DNA from: Armatimonadota bacterium
GTDB taxonomy: Bacteria; Sysuimicrobiota; Sysuimicrobiia; Sysuimicrobiales; Sysuimicrobiaceae
Direction of reading: 5' to 3'
Assembly (NCBI GenBank): GCA_031460175.1
Contig: JAVKGW010000006.1
Coordinates: forward strand, 1-64,000
DNA length: 64,000 nt
The first letter of the stretch is position 1. Every line of letters begins with the position of its first letter. Positions 1 through 9,108 of this stretch are shown piece by piece. Under the pieces are notes generated by a model. That model worked only from the letters and a program-made list of their open reading frames with translations, was not told where the DNA came from and did not search any database. The translations under genes and the position numbers were made by a program.

Positions 1-1063
1 GGGCCGGTAAAGGCGGCCCCGGTACGGCCGGGCTTCCGGATCCAAGGTGAGGAATTCCTCCAGCCGCTTTTGGGCCGTCTCCGTGAGGGGATAGAGCAGC
101 ACGGGCCGTCCGGAGGCGGTCTCCCACACATACCGGAAGCCCACCCGCTCGAAGAAGGGATGGTAGCGGCTCATCTGAGCCACGGTTTCCACCAGGTGCT
201 TTTTCCGCCGCATCTCCGGAATCCGGCGCTCTGCGATCCACCGGAGCGCCCGCCGCACCAGAAGGGCCCCCAGACCGTCCGCCCGGTAATCCGGATGAAC
301 CACCACACGGGCGATGCGGGCCGCCGCGGTGTTCACCCGTTCTAGGGCCACCTCCGTGAGAGTGCGCCAGTCCGCCTCCGCCAGTTCTTCCGGGGCCTCG
401 TGTAGGGCCTCCTCCAGGCGGAAGGTGGGGCAGAACCAGGAGGCGGGGAACACCCGCTCGCGGATGTTGGTCTCGATGCCCTTCTGGGTGCGGCGGTGCA
501 TGCGGGGAATCGGTGGGTCCACGCGGAGGTAGCCGAGGATACGGGGCTCAAACGGCAGGCGCTCCTCTTGCTCCAGTACCAGAAACCGGCTTGCGGGCGT
601 GGACCCTTTGATCTCCACCAACCGTGTCTCTCCCCCACACGGGCAGGAGGGTTTGCGGTTCGCGCCCTGCACGCGTCCGCAGAACACACCGCCACAGGGC
701 CACCACCTCGTGCTCGCTGGCGTAGTGGAACTGCTCCAGTTCCGCGATGGCCTCGAAGTCCCGCTCGTACATGGCCTCCCGGACCACAAGCCGGTACGCG
801 TACAGGGTCTTCCCGGACCAGCTCATGCGGGGATGGCTCACCTCGTCCCGCCACGGAGGCCAGAGCACCACCCCTTTCCGACGAAGGGCGAAACCCTCAA
901 ACTTCAGTATGTCGGTCGTCCCCTCGGTCTCCACCTCCACGACCTCCCCGGACAGGATCCATCGTGCCACGTCTCCGGAGAGGAGCAGGGTGGGCCCGTC
1001 CGCGAGTTGGACACGGCCGACCCACCGCCAGAACACCTCACGGGATGCCACGGAGAACCGCAT
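1..1063 (-). CDS. GNAT acetyltransferase plus zinc-ribbon part of a COG2401-type ABC ATPase (partial, frameshifted)
   Basis: Translation from ATG 1063 (preceded by GAGGTG) reads an N-terminal domain of about 125 residues up to WRCV. One extra base at about 682 shifts the frame, and the other frame stays open to base 1. Corrected, the junction gives CVCG...SCPCGG, two CxC pairs of a zinc ribbon, then KGSTPASRFLVLE. A GNAT-like domain follows (ARVVVHPDYRADGLGALL, YHPFFERVGF). This order matches the known family in which a predicted acetyltransferase precedes an ABC ATPase (COG2401); the ATPase would lie beyond the window. The substrate is unknown. The frameshift may be a real lesion, a sequencing error or recoding. 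Divergent from folP. Confidence 0.7.
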
Positions 1064-1102
1064 GGCACCTCGCCGGACCGGGGAGGCAGGCCCTACGGTG
1101 CG

Positions 1103-1108
1103 TAAAAT
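1103..1108 (+). promoter_or_regulatory. Candidate -10 element of folP
   Basis: TAAAAT lies 8 bases before the folP ATG, so a start about 7 bases downstream would give a near-leaderless mRNA. No convincing -35 is visible. Confidence 0.35.
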
Positions 1109-1116
1109 GGGGGGCG

Positions 1117-1986
1117 ATGGGATCTGTGCTCCGGCTGCGGGAGATCACGCTCGACCTCGGACGACGGGTCCACGTGGTTGGGATTCTCAACCTGACCACG
1201 GACTCCTTCTACGCCAGAGCGCGTCACCCGGAACTCGGAGCCGCCCTGGCCCGTGCCCATGAGATGGCGGAAGAGGGTGCGGACCTCATCGAGGTGGGCG
1301 GGGAATCCGCGCGCCCCGGGGAGCCCGTTCCCGCCTCCGAGGAGATCCGGCGGGTCGTTCCCGCCATATTGCGCATCCGGGAGGAGGTGGGGCTTCCCGT
1401 GATCGTGGAGACCACGAAATTCGAGGTGGCCCGGGAGGCCCTCGGGGCGGGAGCGGTGGCCATCAACGACGTGAGCGGCCTGGCGGATCCCCGGTTGGCC
1501 GAGCTCGCCGGGGAGTTCGGGGCGGGGCTGGTGATCATGCACCGGCGTGGACCCCACAAGATCCCCTACCCGGACCTGCGGTACGGGGACGTGGTGGAGG
1601 AGGTCCGGGGATTTCTTGCGCGGAAAGCGGAGCTAGCGCGCGCACGGGGAGTTTCCCGCGACAGGATCCTCCTGGATCCGGGCCTCAGCTTCGACAAGCA
1701 GCCCCGCCACGACGTAGCCCTCCTGCTACGTCTTTCCGAACTCCTCGAGCTGGGATATCCCATTTACCTGGCCACTTCCCGGAAGAACTACCTGCGAGAC
1801 CTTCTGGGGCTTCCCCCCGAAGAGCTCCTCGAGGCCACCGCGGCCGCGGTGGTCCTGGGGATCGAGCGGGGGGCCCGGATGATCCGGGCGCACGACGTGC
1901 GGTTCATGGTCCGGGTCGCCCGGACCATGGAGGCGCTCCTGGACCTCAATCAGGCTGCCCAGATGGACGCCCCCGCCGCGGAGTGA
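1117..1986 (+). CDS. folP: Dihydropteroate synthase, divergent
   Basis: Joins 6-hydroxymethyl-dihydropterin diphosphate to p-aminobenzoate in folate synthesis (cytoplasmic). The 289-residue TIM barrel has NLTTDSF at 25-31 (usual NxTPDSF), EVGGESARPG at 59-68, N117, LDPG at 186-189, SRK at 221-223 and RAHDV at 257-261. The pterin- and pABA-binding N, D, K and R positions are kept, but two usual Asp are Glu (E59, E98; the latter aligns with E. coli D96). ATG 1117 is chosen because the ATG at 1107 is out of frame. The next gene starts 4 bases after the stop. Good family assignment; the altered motifs leave some doubt about activity. Confidence 0.85.
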   Translation: MGSVLRLREITLDLGRRVHVVGILNLTTDSFYARARHPELGAALARAHEMAEEGADLIEVGGESARPGEPVPASEEIRRVVPAILRIREEVGLPVIVETTKFEVAREALGAGAVAINDVSGLADPRLAELAGEFGAGLVIMHRRGPHKIPYPDLRYGDVVEEVRGFLARKAELARARGVSRDRILLDPGLSFDKQPRHDVALLLRLSELLELGYPIYLATSRKNYLRDLLGLPPEELLEATAAAVVLGIERGARMIRAHDVRFMVRVARTMEALLDLNQAAQMDAPAAE

Positions 1987-1989
1987 CGT

Positions 1990-2988
1990 GTGGTCGTAGG
2001 GCGCATGGGGCGTAGGCACCTCGCGCTCGGAGCCCTAGCCGCCTCCTTGGGGCTGAGCCTTGGTGCCGGGATCATCCTGGGCTCCGTTCGGGTGCCCTTC
2101 GGGACCGCGGTGCGGGCTCTCCTTCGGGGTCCGGAGGGTGTCGCTCCCGAGGCGTACGCCATCGTGGTGGAGCTGCGGGCGCCCCGGGTTCTGCTGGCGG
2201 CGGCGGTGGGGGCGGCCCTGGCTTCCAGCGGCGTCACCTATCAGGCCCTTTTCCGCAACGACCTAGCGGATCCCTACGTGATCGGAGTCTCCGCGGGAGC
2301 CGCCCTGGGGGCCGTCGCCGCCCTCTCCCTGGGAGCGGGTGGGCCCTCCGTGCCGGTTGCCGCGTTCCTGTGCGCCATCGCTACGGTTACCATGGCTTTC
2401 CGCATCGCCCGCCGCGACGGAGGGATCCGGATGGCGGACCTGTTGCTGGCAGGCCTGGCCCTCAGCGCTCTCCTGACCGCGGCCACTTCCCTCCTCCTCG
2501 TGCTCTCTTCCGGAACGCTCCAGCAGGCCCTGACCTGGCTTCTGGGCGGGTTCGGGGGACGGGGCTGGTTCCACGTGGCGTACGCCCTCCCCTACGTGGC
2601 CATGGGGTACGTTCTGGTGCAGGTCCGTTGGCGGGAGCTGAACCTCCTGCTCCTCTCGGAGGACGAGGCGTGGTCGTTGGGCGTGGATGTGGTCCGCGCC
2701 CGGCGGTGGCTGGTGGGAGGCGCGACCCTCATGAGCGCGGCCGCGGTATCGGTGGCGGGCCTCATCGGGTTCGTAGGGCTCGTGGTTCCGCATCTGGTGC
2801 GGCGCCTGTTGGGTCCGGACCACCGGCTCGTGCTCCCGGGCTCGGCCCTGGCCGGAGCCGCGCTGATGGTGGACGCGGATCTGGTGGCGCGCACCGTCGC
2901 GCCGCCCATGGAGATCCCCGTGGGCGTGGTTACGGCCTTCCTCGGGGTCCCGTTCTTCCTGTGGCTGCTCCGACAGGGAGGTAAGTAG
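1990..2988 (+). CDS. FecCD/BtuC-type ABC transporter permease
   Basis: Membrane subunit of an importer for iron-siderophore, heme or cobalamin. The 332 residues (327 if the ATG at 2005 is used) have about ten hydrophobic segments. Family features include LRAPRVLLAAAVGAALASSG near the N terminus, GVSAGAALGA, a conserved cytoplasmic stretch with GLIGFVGLVVPHLVR, and a C-terminal GVVTAFLGVPFFLWLL. Length is normal for one permease. It follows folP by 3 bases, probably cotranscribed. No ATPase or binding protein lies nearby, so partners must be encoded elsewhere; the ligand cannot be read from sequence. Confidence 0.85.
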   Translation: MVVGRMGRRHLALGALAASLGLSLGAGIILGSVRVPFGTAVRALLRGPEGVAPEAYAIVVELRAPRVLLAAAVGAALASSGVTYQALFRNDLADPYVIGVSAGAALGAVAALSLGAGGPSVPVAAFLCAIATVTMAFRIARRDGGIRMADLLLAGLALSALLTAATSLLLVLSSGTLQQALTWLLGGFGGRGWFHVAYALPYVAMGYVLVQVRWRELNLLLLSEDEAWSLGVDVVRARRWLVGGATLMSAAAVSVAGLIGFVGLVVPHLVRRLLGPDHRLVLPGSALAGAALMVDADLVARTVAPPMEIPVGVVTAFLGVPFFLWLLRQGGK

Positions 2989-2994
2989 GCGCCG

Positions 2995-3068
2995 TGGAGG
3001 CGACGGCCGGATTCGAACCGGCGGTCGGGGTTTTGCAGACCCCTGCCTTGCCTCTTGGCTACGTCGCC
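2995..3068 (-). tRNA. tRNA-Cys(GCA)
   Basis: The minus strand folds as a cloverleaf with acceptor GGCGACG/CGTCGCC, discriminator T and encoded CCA (2995-2997). The anticodon GCA is at 3036-3034 and the T-arm contains GGTTCGAATCC. It is downstream of tRNA-Gly with about 7 bases between, likely one transcript. Confidence 0.95.
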
Positions 3069-3075
3069 TCAGCGC

Positions 3076-3150
3076 TGGAGCGGGCGACGGGATTTGAACC
3101 CGCGACCTTCGGCATGGCAAGCCGACGCTCTACCGCTGAGCTACACCCGC
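3076..3150 (-). tRNA. tRNA-Gly(GCC)
   Basis: Acceptor GCGGGTG pairs with CGCCCGC with one G-T wobble, discriminator T, CCA encoded at 3076-3078. The anticodon GCC is at 3118-3116 in the loop TTGCCAT. First gene of a two-tRNA unit with tRNA-Cys, with a promoter directly upstream. Confidence 0.95.
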
Positions 3151-3166
3151 GCCCCTCGCACCCCCC

Positions 3167-3196
3167 ATTATAGGGTTGCCCTCCACGCCCTCGCAA
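3167..3196 (-). promoter_or_regulatory. Promoter of the tRNA-Gly/tRNA-Cys unit
   Basis: On the minus strand TTGCGA (3196-3191), an 18-base spacer and a consensus TATAAT (3172-3167) end 16 bases before the tRNA-Gly 5' end. Confidence 0.7.
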
Positions 3197-3213
3197 CGGT
3201 AGGGTGACAGGGG

Positions 3214-3302
3214 GGGCGGGTGGCGAAACCGGAAAACGCGGCGGACTTAAAATCCGCTGGACCGGAGGGTCCTTGTGGGTTCGAATCCCACCCCGCCCAC
3301 CA
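3214..3302 (+). tRNA. tRNA-Leu(TAA)
   Basis: Class II tRNA with a long variable arm. Acceptor GGGCGGG/CCCGCCC, discriminator A and encoded CCA (3300-3302). Anticodon stem GCGGA/TCCGC encloses CTTAAAA with TAA at 3248-3250. T-arm GTGGGTTCGAATCCCAC. It is transcribed towards the convergent BMP permease gene, which ends 7 bases away. Confidence 0.95.
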
Positions 3303-3309
3303 GGGCTGC

Positions 3310-4287
3310 TCACTCCCGGACGTAAGGCCGGCCCACGGTGCTGGGGAAGCGCCTGCGGCCGATGACCACGGCCACCACCGCCAGGGTCAGGGCGTAGGGG
3401 ATCATGGCCACGAAGTAAAACGGCACCCGCTCCTTCACCCCCGGGGTCACCGCCACCGCGGACGCGAAGCCGTCCGCAAGCCCGAAGAGCAGCGCCGCAC
3501 CGAGGGCCAGAAGCGGCTCCAGCCCCGCGAACACCACGCATGCGAGCGCGATGAAGCCTCTGCCCGCGGAAATCTCCTTCACCAGCGCCCCGAACCAGCC
3601 GAGGGGCAGGAAGGCTCCACCCAGCCCCGCCAGGGTTCCTCCTATGGTGGCGGTCAGGAGCCGCAGACGGTCCACCCGCAGGCCGGCCACGTCCACCGCC
3701 TCGGGCCGTTCTCCCACCGCGCGGAGGCGAAAGCCCAGCACGGTACGGTGCAGCAGCAGATGTGCCAGGACCGCGGCCCCCACCGCTCCCAAGGTCACGG
3801 GGCTCACCTGGCCGATGGGCGTGCGCAGCCGCGACACCATGAGCTCGTTGGGAAACACATGGATCCCGGGAAACGCCCATAGGCTGATGAGCAGAAACGG
3901 TACGAAGCCCAGGGCGAACACGTTGAGCCCGATCCCCGCGATGATCTGATCCGCCCTCCCGTACACGCTCACCGCCCCCAGCCCCAGACCCAACAGTCCC
4001 CCAGTCATCGCGCCCCCCAGCAGGCCTACGTACCCACTCCGGCCGAGCTCTGCGAACCAGACTCCGACCGTGGCGGTGAGGAGGAAGATGGCCTCCAATC
4101 CGATGTTCACGAGGCCCGCCTTCTCGTTGAGGCACTCCCCCACCGCGGCCAGGGCCAGAGGCGTCATCGCCAGCAGCCCCGTCTCCAGCAGAGAAACCGG
4201 AGGGAGGCCCGCCCACTCCAGCAGGCGCCCCGCGGCCACCACCAACACGCCCCCCGCGGCCCACGGAAGCCAGGTACGGCCCCTCAC
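3310..4287 (-). CDS. BMP-type nucleoside ABC transporter permease 2
   Basis: Second membrane subunit (RbsC/BPD_transp_2 fold; NupQ/YufQ-like) of a nucleoside importer. The 325 residues are nearly all hydrophobic. [16 protein letters not shown] near the N terminus is the typical family segment, and [14 protein letters not shown] is the cytoplasmic coupling region. The start GTG 4287 overlaps the TGA of permease 1 (GTGA), showing translational coupling. It is the last gene of a binding protein-ATPase-permease-permease operon. Substrate is inferred from family and from the nearby deoC and nucleoside hydrolase homolog. Confidence 0.85.
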   Translation of the reverse strand: MRGRTWLPWAAGGVLVVAAGRLLEWAGLPPVSLLETGLLAMTPLALAAVGECLNEKAGLVNIGLEAIFLLTATVGVWFAELGRSGYVGLLGGAMTGGLLGLGLGAVSVYGRADQIIAGIGLNVFALGFVPFLLISLWAFPGIHVFPNELMVSRLRTPIGQVSPVTLGAVGAAVLAHLLLHRTVLGFRLRAVGERPEAVDVAGLRVDRLRLLTATIGGTLAGLGGAFLPLGWFGALVKEISAGRGFIALACVVFAGLEPLLALGAALLFGLADGFASAVAVTPGVKERVPFYFVAMIPYALTLAVVAVVIGRRRFPSTVGRPYVRE

Positions 4288-5324
4288 CGGACGAGCCTCC
4301 CGCGCAGCAGACTCCACAGCTCCGGGACGGCCATGGCGAGCACGACGATGCCGTTCAGGGCCCGCACCAGCTCGCTCAGCACCCCCACCTCGTACTCCAT
4401 GAGGCGGCCCCCTTGAACCAGGGCGCCGAACAGGACCGCGGCCAGCACCGAGCCCAGGGGGTGGTTGCGGCCCACCAGCGCGACCCCGATGCCGTCGAAG
4501 CCCAGGGTGGTGACGTTTCCCAGGGTGGCGTACAGGGACCACGCGGGGGGTCTGCCGATGACTTGGCTTGCGCCTGCGAAGCCCGCGGCCATTCCCCCGA
4601 GGACAAAGCTCAGCACCACCACCCGCTCGGGTCGCACACCCGCGTACCGCGCGGCGTCTGGGTTTTCACCCGCCAGCCTGAGCTCGTAGCCGGCCCGGGT
4701 TCCCCAGAGGTACGCGTACACCCCCAGAGCGAGGCCCACGGCCACGAACAGCACCGCGGTGAGGGTGCTCTCCTCGCTCAGTACGGGGTAACGGGCGGTG
4801 GGGAGCGCGGGGATGGTCCGCTCCGCGCGGCCAGGTTCCGCGAGGAAGGTGATGGCCAGGTACATGGAGAGGTGCAGGGCGATCCAGTTGCACATGATGG
4901 TGGAGATCACCTCGTGGACTCCCCGCCACGCCTTGAGCATCGCGGGAACCAAGGCCCACAGGGCGCCCGCGGTCATGCCCGCCAGGGTGGCCGCCAGCAG
5001 GTGCACGCCGGGCGGCAGGGGCAGAAGGCCGGCCACGGAGGCGGCTCCCACCGCGCCCAGGTACACCTGTCCCTCCGCTCCGATGTTGAACAGCCCCGCG
5101 CGTACCCCCACCGCGAAGGTGAGGGCCGTGAGCAGGAGGGGCGTTGCGAAGGCCAGGGTCTCCAGGAGGTCCTCCCGGCTTCCGAAGGCGCCCATCAGCA
5201 AAGCCCGGTAGGCGGCAAGGGGGGAGTGCCCGAATGCCCAAATGAGAACCCCCCCTGCCAAGAGTCCCACGGAGACCGCGGCTACGGATTCAAGAAGGGG
5301 ACGGAGAGTGCGCGGCGCCCGCAT
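4284..5324 (-). CDS. BMP-type nucleoside ABC transporter permease 1
   Basis: First permease (NupP/YufP-like), 346 residues, with about eight to ten transmembrane segments. [22 protein letters not shown] (split here by the membrane boundary of segment 3) is the family hallmark and [13 protein letters not shown] is the cytoplasmic loop that meets the ATPase. The ATG at 5324 lies 35 bases inside the end of the ATPase gene, so the two are probably translationally coupled. It pairs with the downstream permease as a heterodimeric channel. Confidence 0.85.
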   Translation of the reverse strand: MRAPRTLRPLLESVAAVSVGLLAGGVLIWAFGHSPLAAYRALLMGAFGSREDLLETLAFATPLLLTALTFAVGVRAGLFNIGAEGQVYLGAVGAASVAGLLPLPPGVHLLAATLAGMTAGALWALVPAMLKAWRGVHEVISTIMCNWIALHLSMYLAITFLAEPGRAERTIPALPTARYPVLSEESTLTAVLFVAVGLALGVYAYLWGTRAGYELRLAGENPDAARYAGVRPERVVVLSFVLGGMAAGFAGASQVIGRPPAWSLYATLGNVTTLGFDGIGVALVGRNHPLGSVLAAVLFGALVQGGRLMEYEVGVLSELVRALNGIVVLAMAVPELWSLLRGRLVR

Positions 5325-6882
5325 CGGTACCCGCCCGTACGACTCCTCCCATCAGGAGTCCGATGGCCTCCCGCGGGAAGGCTTCCACAGGCCCCAGGCC
5401 GAGAAACTTCCCTTCGTACATCACCGCGAGCCGGTCGCTGAGCTCCAAGACCTCGTCCAGGTCCGCGGACACCAGCAGCACCGCTCGGCCTGCGTCCCGT
5501 ATCTGGACCAGCAGCTCCCGGATGTACACGGTGGACGCCACATCCAGACCCCGGGTCGGGTGCATGGCCACCACCAGCTTGGGCTCCTTGCTGATCTCCC
5601 GTCCCACCAGCAGGCGCTGTTGGTTGCCCCCGCTCAGGCTGCGGACCGGGGTGGTGAGGTCCGGGGCCACCACATGGAAACGACGCACGAGTTCCTGCGC
5701 GTAACGGAGGATGGCCGGACGATTCAGCCGGCCCAGGGAGCCCACGAACCGGGGCTCCCGCTGCCGTCCCAGGATGCTGTTCTCCACGAGATCGAATCCC
5801 AAGGCGAGCCCGAACCGCACCCGGTCCTCCGGCACGTGCGCGAGCCCCCGGCGGTACAGGGCGAGGGGGTCCTGGCGAGGCATCTCCTCGTCTCCGAAAC
5901 GGATCTCCCCGGCTTCGGGAGGTCGCAGCCCAGTGAGGGCCTGCACCAGCTCGCTCTGGCCGTTTCCTTCTACCCCCGCGATGCCGAAGATCTCACCCTC
6001 CCGTACCTCAAAGGACAGATCGTGCACCGCCACCCGGCCCTGGTCGTCGCGGACCCGCAGTCCCCTGACCGTGAGCACGGGCCTTCCCGGAGCTCTGGGC
6101 GTGCGTCGCACCCGGAAGGTGGTCGGTTGACCCACCATCAGCTCCGCCAGCCTCTCCGGGGTGGCCCCACGGGTGGGGAGTTCTCCGGCCACCACCCCTT
6201 GGCGGAGCACCACCACCCGGTCGGTGATCTCCAGCACCTCCCGCAGCTTGTGGGTGATGAGCACGATGGCCGTCCCCCTTTCCCGCAGCCTGCGCAGGAA
6301 CCGGAAGAGCTCGTCCGCCTCCCCGGGCGTGAGGGCGGAGGTGGGTTCGTCCAGGATGAGGACCGAGGTGCCGCGGTACAGGGTCTTGCAGATCTCCACC
6401 CGCTGCTGTACGCCCACGGGGAGAGACTCCACGGGGACGTCCAGGGGAACGCTCAAGCCGGTTTCCTCCAGCAACCGCTCCAACCGTTCCCGGGCCGCGT
6501 CCTCGGGCAGCGGGCACAGGATCCCCGCTTCCTCCTGGCCCAGCAGGACGTTCTGCAAAGCGGTGAAGGGGGGGACCAGGGTGAACACCTGATGCACCAT
6601 GCCGATGCCGTACCGGAGGGCGTCCCTGGGATTGCGGAACTGCATGGCCCGGCCGTCCACCCGGATTTCCCCACGGGTCGGCCGCAGAAGCCCCGAGAGG
6701 ATTTTCATGAGGGTGGTCTTGCCCGCTCCGTTCTCGCCCAGAAGGCCCACGATCTCGCCCGGATGGAGCTGGAAATCCACGCCCCGCAGGGCCACGGTGC
6801 CGTCGGGATAGATCTTATGGATTCCCCGCATCTGCACCCGCGGGGTCTGCTCCCTCACGGCGGCCTCGTCCGCGTGCGACAC
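5290..6882 (-). CDS. BMP-type nucleoside ABC transporter, double ATP-binding subunit
   Basis: A 530-residue tandem ABC ATPase energising nucleoside uptake. Domain 1 has Walker A GENGAGKTT at 49-57, LPVGVQQRVEI as signature and LILDEPTSALTP as Walker B. Domain 2 has the degenerate GVEGNGQSEL instead of a P-loop Lys but an intact LSGGNQQRLL signature, as is normal for RbsA/BMP-type subunits. GTG 6882 is chosen because it starts 10 bases after the binding-protein stop with AGGA upstream. An open extension to 6954 would overlap that gene. Confidence 0.88.
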   Translation of the reverse strand: MSHADEAAVREQTPRVQMRGIHKIYPDGTVALRGVDFQLHPGEIVGLLGENGAGKTTLMKILSGLLRPTRGEIRVDGRAMQFRNPRDALRYGIGMVHQVFTLVPPFTALQNVLLGQEEAGILCPLPEDAARERLERLLEETGLSVPLDVPVESLPVGVQQRVEICKTLYRGTSVLILDEPTSALTPGEADELFRFLRRLRERGTAIVLITHKLREVLEITDRVVVLRQGVVAGELPTRGATPERLAELMVGQPTTFRVRRTPRAPGRPVLTVRGLRVRDDQGRVAVHDLSFEVREGEIFGIAGVEGNGQSELVQALTGLRPPEAGEIRFGDEEMPRQDPLALYRRGLAHVPEDRVRFGLALGFDLVENSILGRQREPRFVGSLGRLNRPAILRYAQELVRRFHVVAPDLTTPVRSLSGGNQQRLLVGREISKEPKLVVAMHPTRGLDVASTVYIRELLVQIRDAGRAVLLVSADLDEVLELSDRLAVMYEGKFLGLGPVEAFPREAIGLLMGGVVRAGTDAGAAHSPSPS

Positions 6883-6892
6883 GGACGCGATC

Positions 6893-8212
6893 CTAGCGCT
6901 GGGGCATCTGCAGGGCGGCCGCGGGAAGCGCGCGGGGCCCGGAGCCGAGCTCACTCCGCCAGCGCTCGATGTCCGGCTTGGTGACCACCAGGGGGACGGT
7001 GACTTGGCCTTCCCGGATCTTCTTCTCTAGCTCGGCCACCGCGTCCCACACCCACTTTGGCTGGGCGTCCCGCATGGTCTTCACCTTGGACTTGATCTCC
7101 GCGGGCGAGGCCGGGAGCACCTTCTTGCGAGTCAGCCGCTCTGCCTGGAGTCCCATGCGGATGAACTCGTCCAGGTCGTCCAGGGTGCTCACGGAGACCC
7201 CCTCTACGAGCTGGCCCCCGATGCGGGTCCCGATCCCGAGGGTCACCACTCCCTGCATCCGCCGGACCAGATTCCGGAACTGCCCGTCCCGGACCCATCG
7301 GGTGGTGTAGTACACCCCGCGGTCCACCCGCTTCATCATGCTGGCGATCACGAAGCCCGGGTTGATCCAGTCCTGGTTGGCGTCTACCCCGATCCAGAAG
7401 GGAGGACCCATGCGCAGCCTCTGGGCCTGCGCGATCTCCTGGACCGCCTGGTTGATGCCGAGCCCTAGAGGTCCCGCGATGTTGAAAACCGCCACCGCGT
7501 TCTTCGCGTACATGGCTTTTGCGGCGGCGTAACCCTTGGGGATGTCGCTGAAGGTCCCCGTGTAGGTCCACAGCACGAAGTCCCTGCGATAGGTGAAAGC
7601 CTTGTCCGGCCGGTTCTTCGCCAGCCACTCCGTGGCCCAGCGGGCCCCCCACTTGTACCCGATCTCGAACTTCCACAGGACCGGGATCTCGATCCCAAAC
7701 ACGCCGCCGATGTGCGGCTTGGCGTACTGGGCTGCCAGGAGCGCCCCGAGGGCGCCCACCAGGGCGCTCCCCTTGTGCTCCTCGTACACCACGTCCATGA
7801 GGTTCGGCAGCGGGTATTGGGCGGGGAACTTCTGCTTCACGATGGACTGGGCGAAGGTGTCGATCCCCACGAAGTTCTTGTCCGGGAACCGGCGGGCCAC
7901 CTGGGCCAGGGCGTCGCTCAGGAGGAAGCCCACCCCCACGATGAGCCGCACGTCCGGATCCCGGGCCGCCCGGGTGAGGTTCGGGACGTAGTCCGCCTCC
8001 ACCTTGCTCACCAGTTCCACCATGCGCACCCCGAGGTCCCGCTCCGCGTCCTCGCCTCCTTTGAAGGCCATGTCGTTGAAGCTCAGATCCCCGCGGCCAC
8101 CTACGTCCGAAACCACCGCAATCTTAAAGGGCCCCGGAGCTGCGTCCGTACTGGCGCCAGGGACCAGCAGAACCGCTGCCACCGCCAGCGCCAATGCGAT
8201 CCTGGACCACAT
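6893..8212 (-). CDS. BMP-family nucleoside-binding protein of the ABC importer
   Basis: Secreted substrate-binding protein, 439 residues, first gene of the importer operon. Residues 1-25 are a Sec signal (charged start, hydrophobic core, small residues then DAAPGP). No Cys lipobox is present, although many Gram-positive homologs are lipoproteins. The mature part has DLSFNDMAFKGGE, GVGFLLSDALAQVA and NFVGIDTF, typical of the Bmp/Med family. ATG 8212 follows GGAGGGAGGGG. Nucleoside specificity comes from the family and from divergent deoC; it was not shown directly. Confidence 0.85.
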   Translation of the reverse strand: MWSRIALALAVAAVLLVPGASTDAAPGPFKIAVVSDVGGRGDLSFNDMAFKGGEDAERDLGVRMVELVSKVEADYVPNLTRAARDPDVRLIVGVGFLLSDALAQVARRFPDKNFVGIDTFAQSIVKQKFPAQYPLPNLMDVVYEEHKGSALVGALGALLAAQYAKPHIGGVFGIEIPVLWKFEIGYKWGARWATEWLAKNRPDKAFTYRRDFVLWTYTGTFSDIPKGYAAAKAMYAKNAVAVFNIAGPLGLGINQAVQEIAQAQRLRMGPPFWIGVDANQDWINPGFVIASMMKRVDRGVYYTTRWVRDGQFRNLVRRMQGVVTLGIGTRIGGQLVEGVSVSTLDDLDEFIRMGLQAERLTRKKVLPASPAEIKSKVKTMRDAQPKWVWDAVAELEKKIREGQVTVPLVVTKPDIERWRSELGSGPRALPAAALQMPQR

Positions 8213-8312
8213 GTTCCCCTCCCTCCCGCGTGATGCCGGCCCGCAGGCCGTCCTCCAAGAGCTACGGCGTCCGGGCCGGGGCATCCTGCCGCGAGGGCCA
8301 CGCCCCCGCGGA

Positions 8313-8341
8313 TTGACCCGGACCGGCGCGGGGCCGAGAAT
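8313..8341 (+). promoter_or_regulatory. Promoter of deoC
   Basis: TTGACC (8313-8318), 17-base spacer and GAGAAT (8336-8341). The start of deoC follows 18 bases later with GGAGGAAAC as ribosome site. Confidence 0.55.
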
Positions 8342-8359
8342 GGGCTCGGAGGAAACGCG

Positions 8360-9040
8360 GTGGGCGGACCGTCCGGTACCGAGCTCGCGCGACGCATCGA
8401 CCACACGCTGCTGAGGCCTGATGCCACGCCCGCGGACGTGGAGCGGGTGTGCCGGGAAGCCCTGGAGTGGCGCTTCGCCGCCGTGGTGGTCAATCCCTTC
8501 CACCTCCCACAGGTGGTCCGGTCCCTGGCGGGATCCGAGGTGGCTCCCTGCGCGGTGATCGATTTTCCTCTGGGTGCCGGGGCACGGGAGGACCGGCGGG
8601 CCCAGGCGGAGCATGCGCTGGCCGCAGGGGCGCGGGAGCTGGATGTGGTCCAGCCCGTGGGCCTCCTCAAGGCCGGTCTGGACGACCTGGTCCTGGAGCA
8701 GCTGCGGGCGGTAGTGGAGCCCGCCCGTCAGGCGGGCGCTCTGGTGAAGGTGATCCTGGAGACCGCCCTCCTGACCCCCGAGGAGATCGTCCGTTCCTGC
8801 CGCCTGGCGGTGGAGGCGGGCGCACACTTCGTCAAGACCTCCACGGGGTTTGGCGTGCCCGGTGCCACGGAGGAGGCGGTTCGCCGCGTGCGGGCCGCGG
8901 TCGGCCCGCACGTGGGGGTCAAGGCCGCGGGGGGCATCCGGGACTACGCCACCGCTTGCCGGATGCTGGCCGCGGGCGCCGACCGCATCGGTACCAGCAG
9001 CGGAGTGGAGGTGGCGCGGGGAGCGGTGGGCCCACCCTGA
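8360..9040 (+). CDS. deoC: Deoxyribose-phosphate aldolase
   Basis: Class I aldolase cleaving 2-deoxyribose 5-phosphate to glyceraldehyde 3-phosphate and acetaldehyde, the last step of deoxynucleoside breakdown. 226 residues, normal length. IDHTLLRPDAT is the N-terminal motif. The Schiff-base Lys is K159 in VKTSTGFG and the second active-site Lys is K188 in VKAAGG. The GTG start is supported by GGAGGAAAC 4 bases upstream. It diverges from the nucleoside importer, which fits import followed by degradation, but no nucleoside phosphorylase or phosphopentomutase lies in the window. Confidence 0.93.
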   Translation: MGGPSGTELARRIDHTLLRPDATPADVERVCREALEWRFAAVVVNPFHLPQVVRSLAGSEVAPCAVIDFPLGAGAREDRRAQAEHALAAGARELDVVQPVGLLKAGLDDLVLEQLRAVVEPARQAGALVKVILETALLTPEEIVRSCRLAVEAGAHFVKTSTGFGVPGATEEAVRRVRAAVGPHVGVKAAGGIRDYATACRMLAAGADRIGTSSGVEVARGAVGPP

Positions 9041-9080
9041 AAAGGGTTCTCCCTGAGCTCCTGCGATCCAGTGGGTCCCC

Positions 9081-9108
9081 TTGTCATGCGCGGACCCAGG
9101 TCTAGAAT
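9081..9108 (+). promoter_or_regulatory. Promoter upstream of the nucleoside-hydrolase homolog
   Basis: TTGTCA (9081-9086), 16-base spacer, TAGAAT (9103-9108). It leaves a leader of roughly 110 bases. The leader starts with a hairpin CCGGCT/AGCCGG (9119-9124 with 9128-9133). It could drive the whole run to 19.8 kb. Confidence 0.6.
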
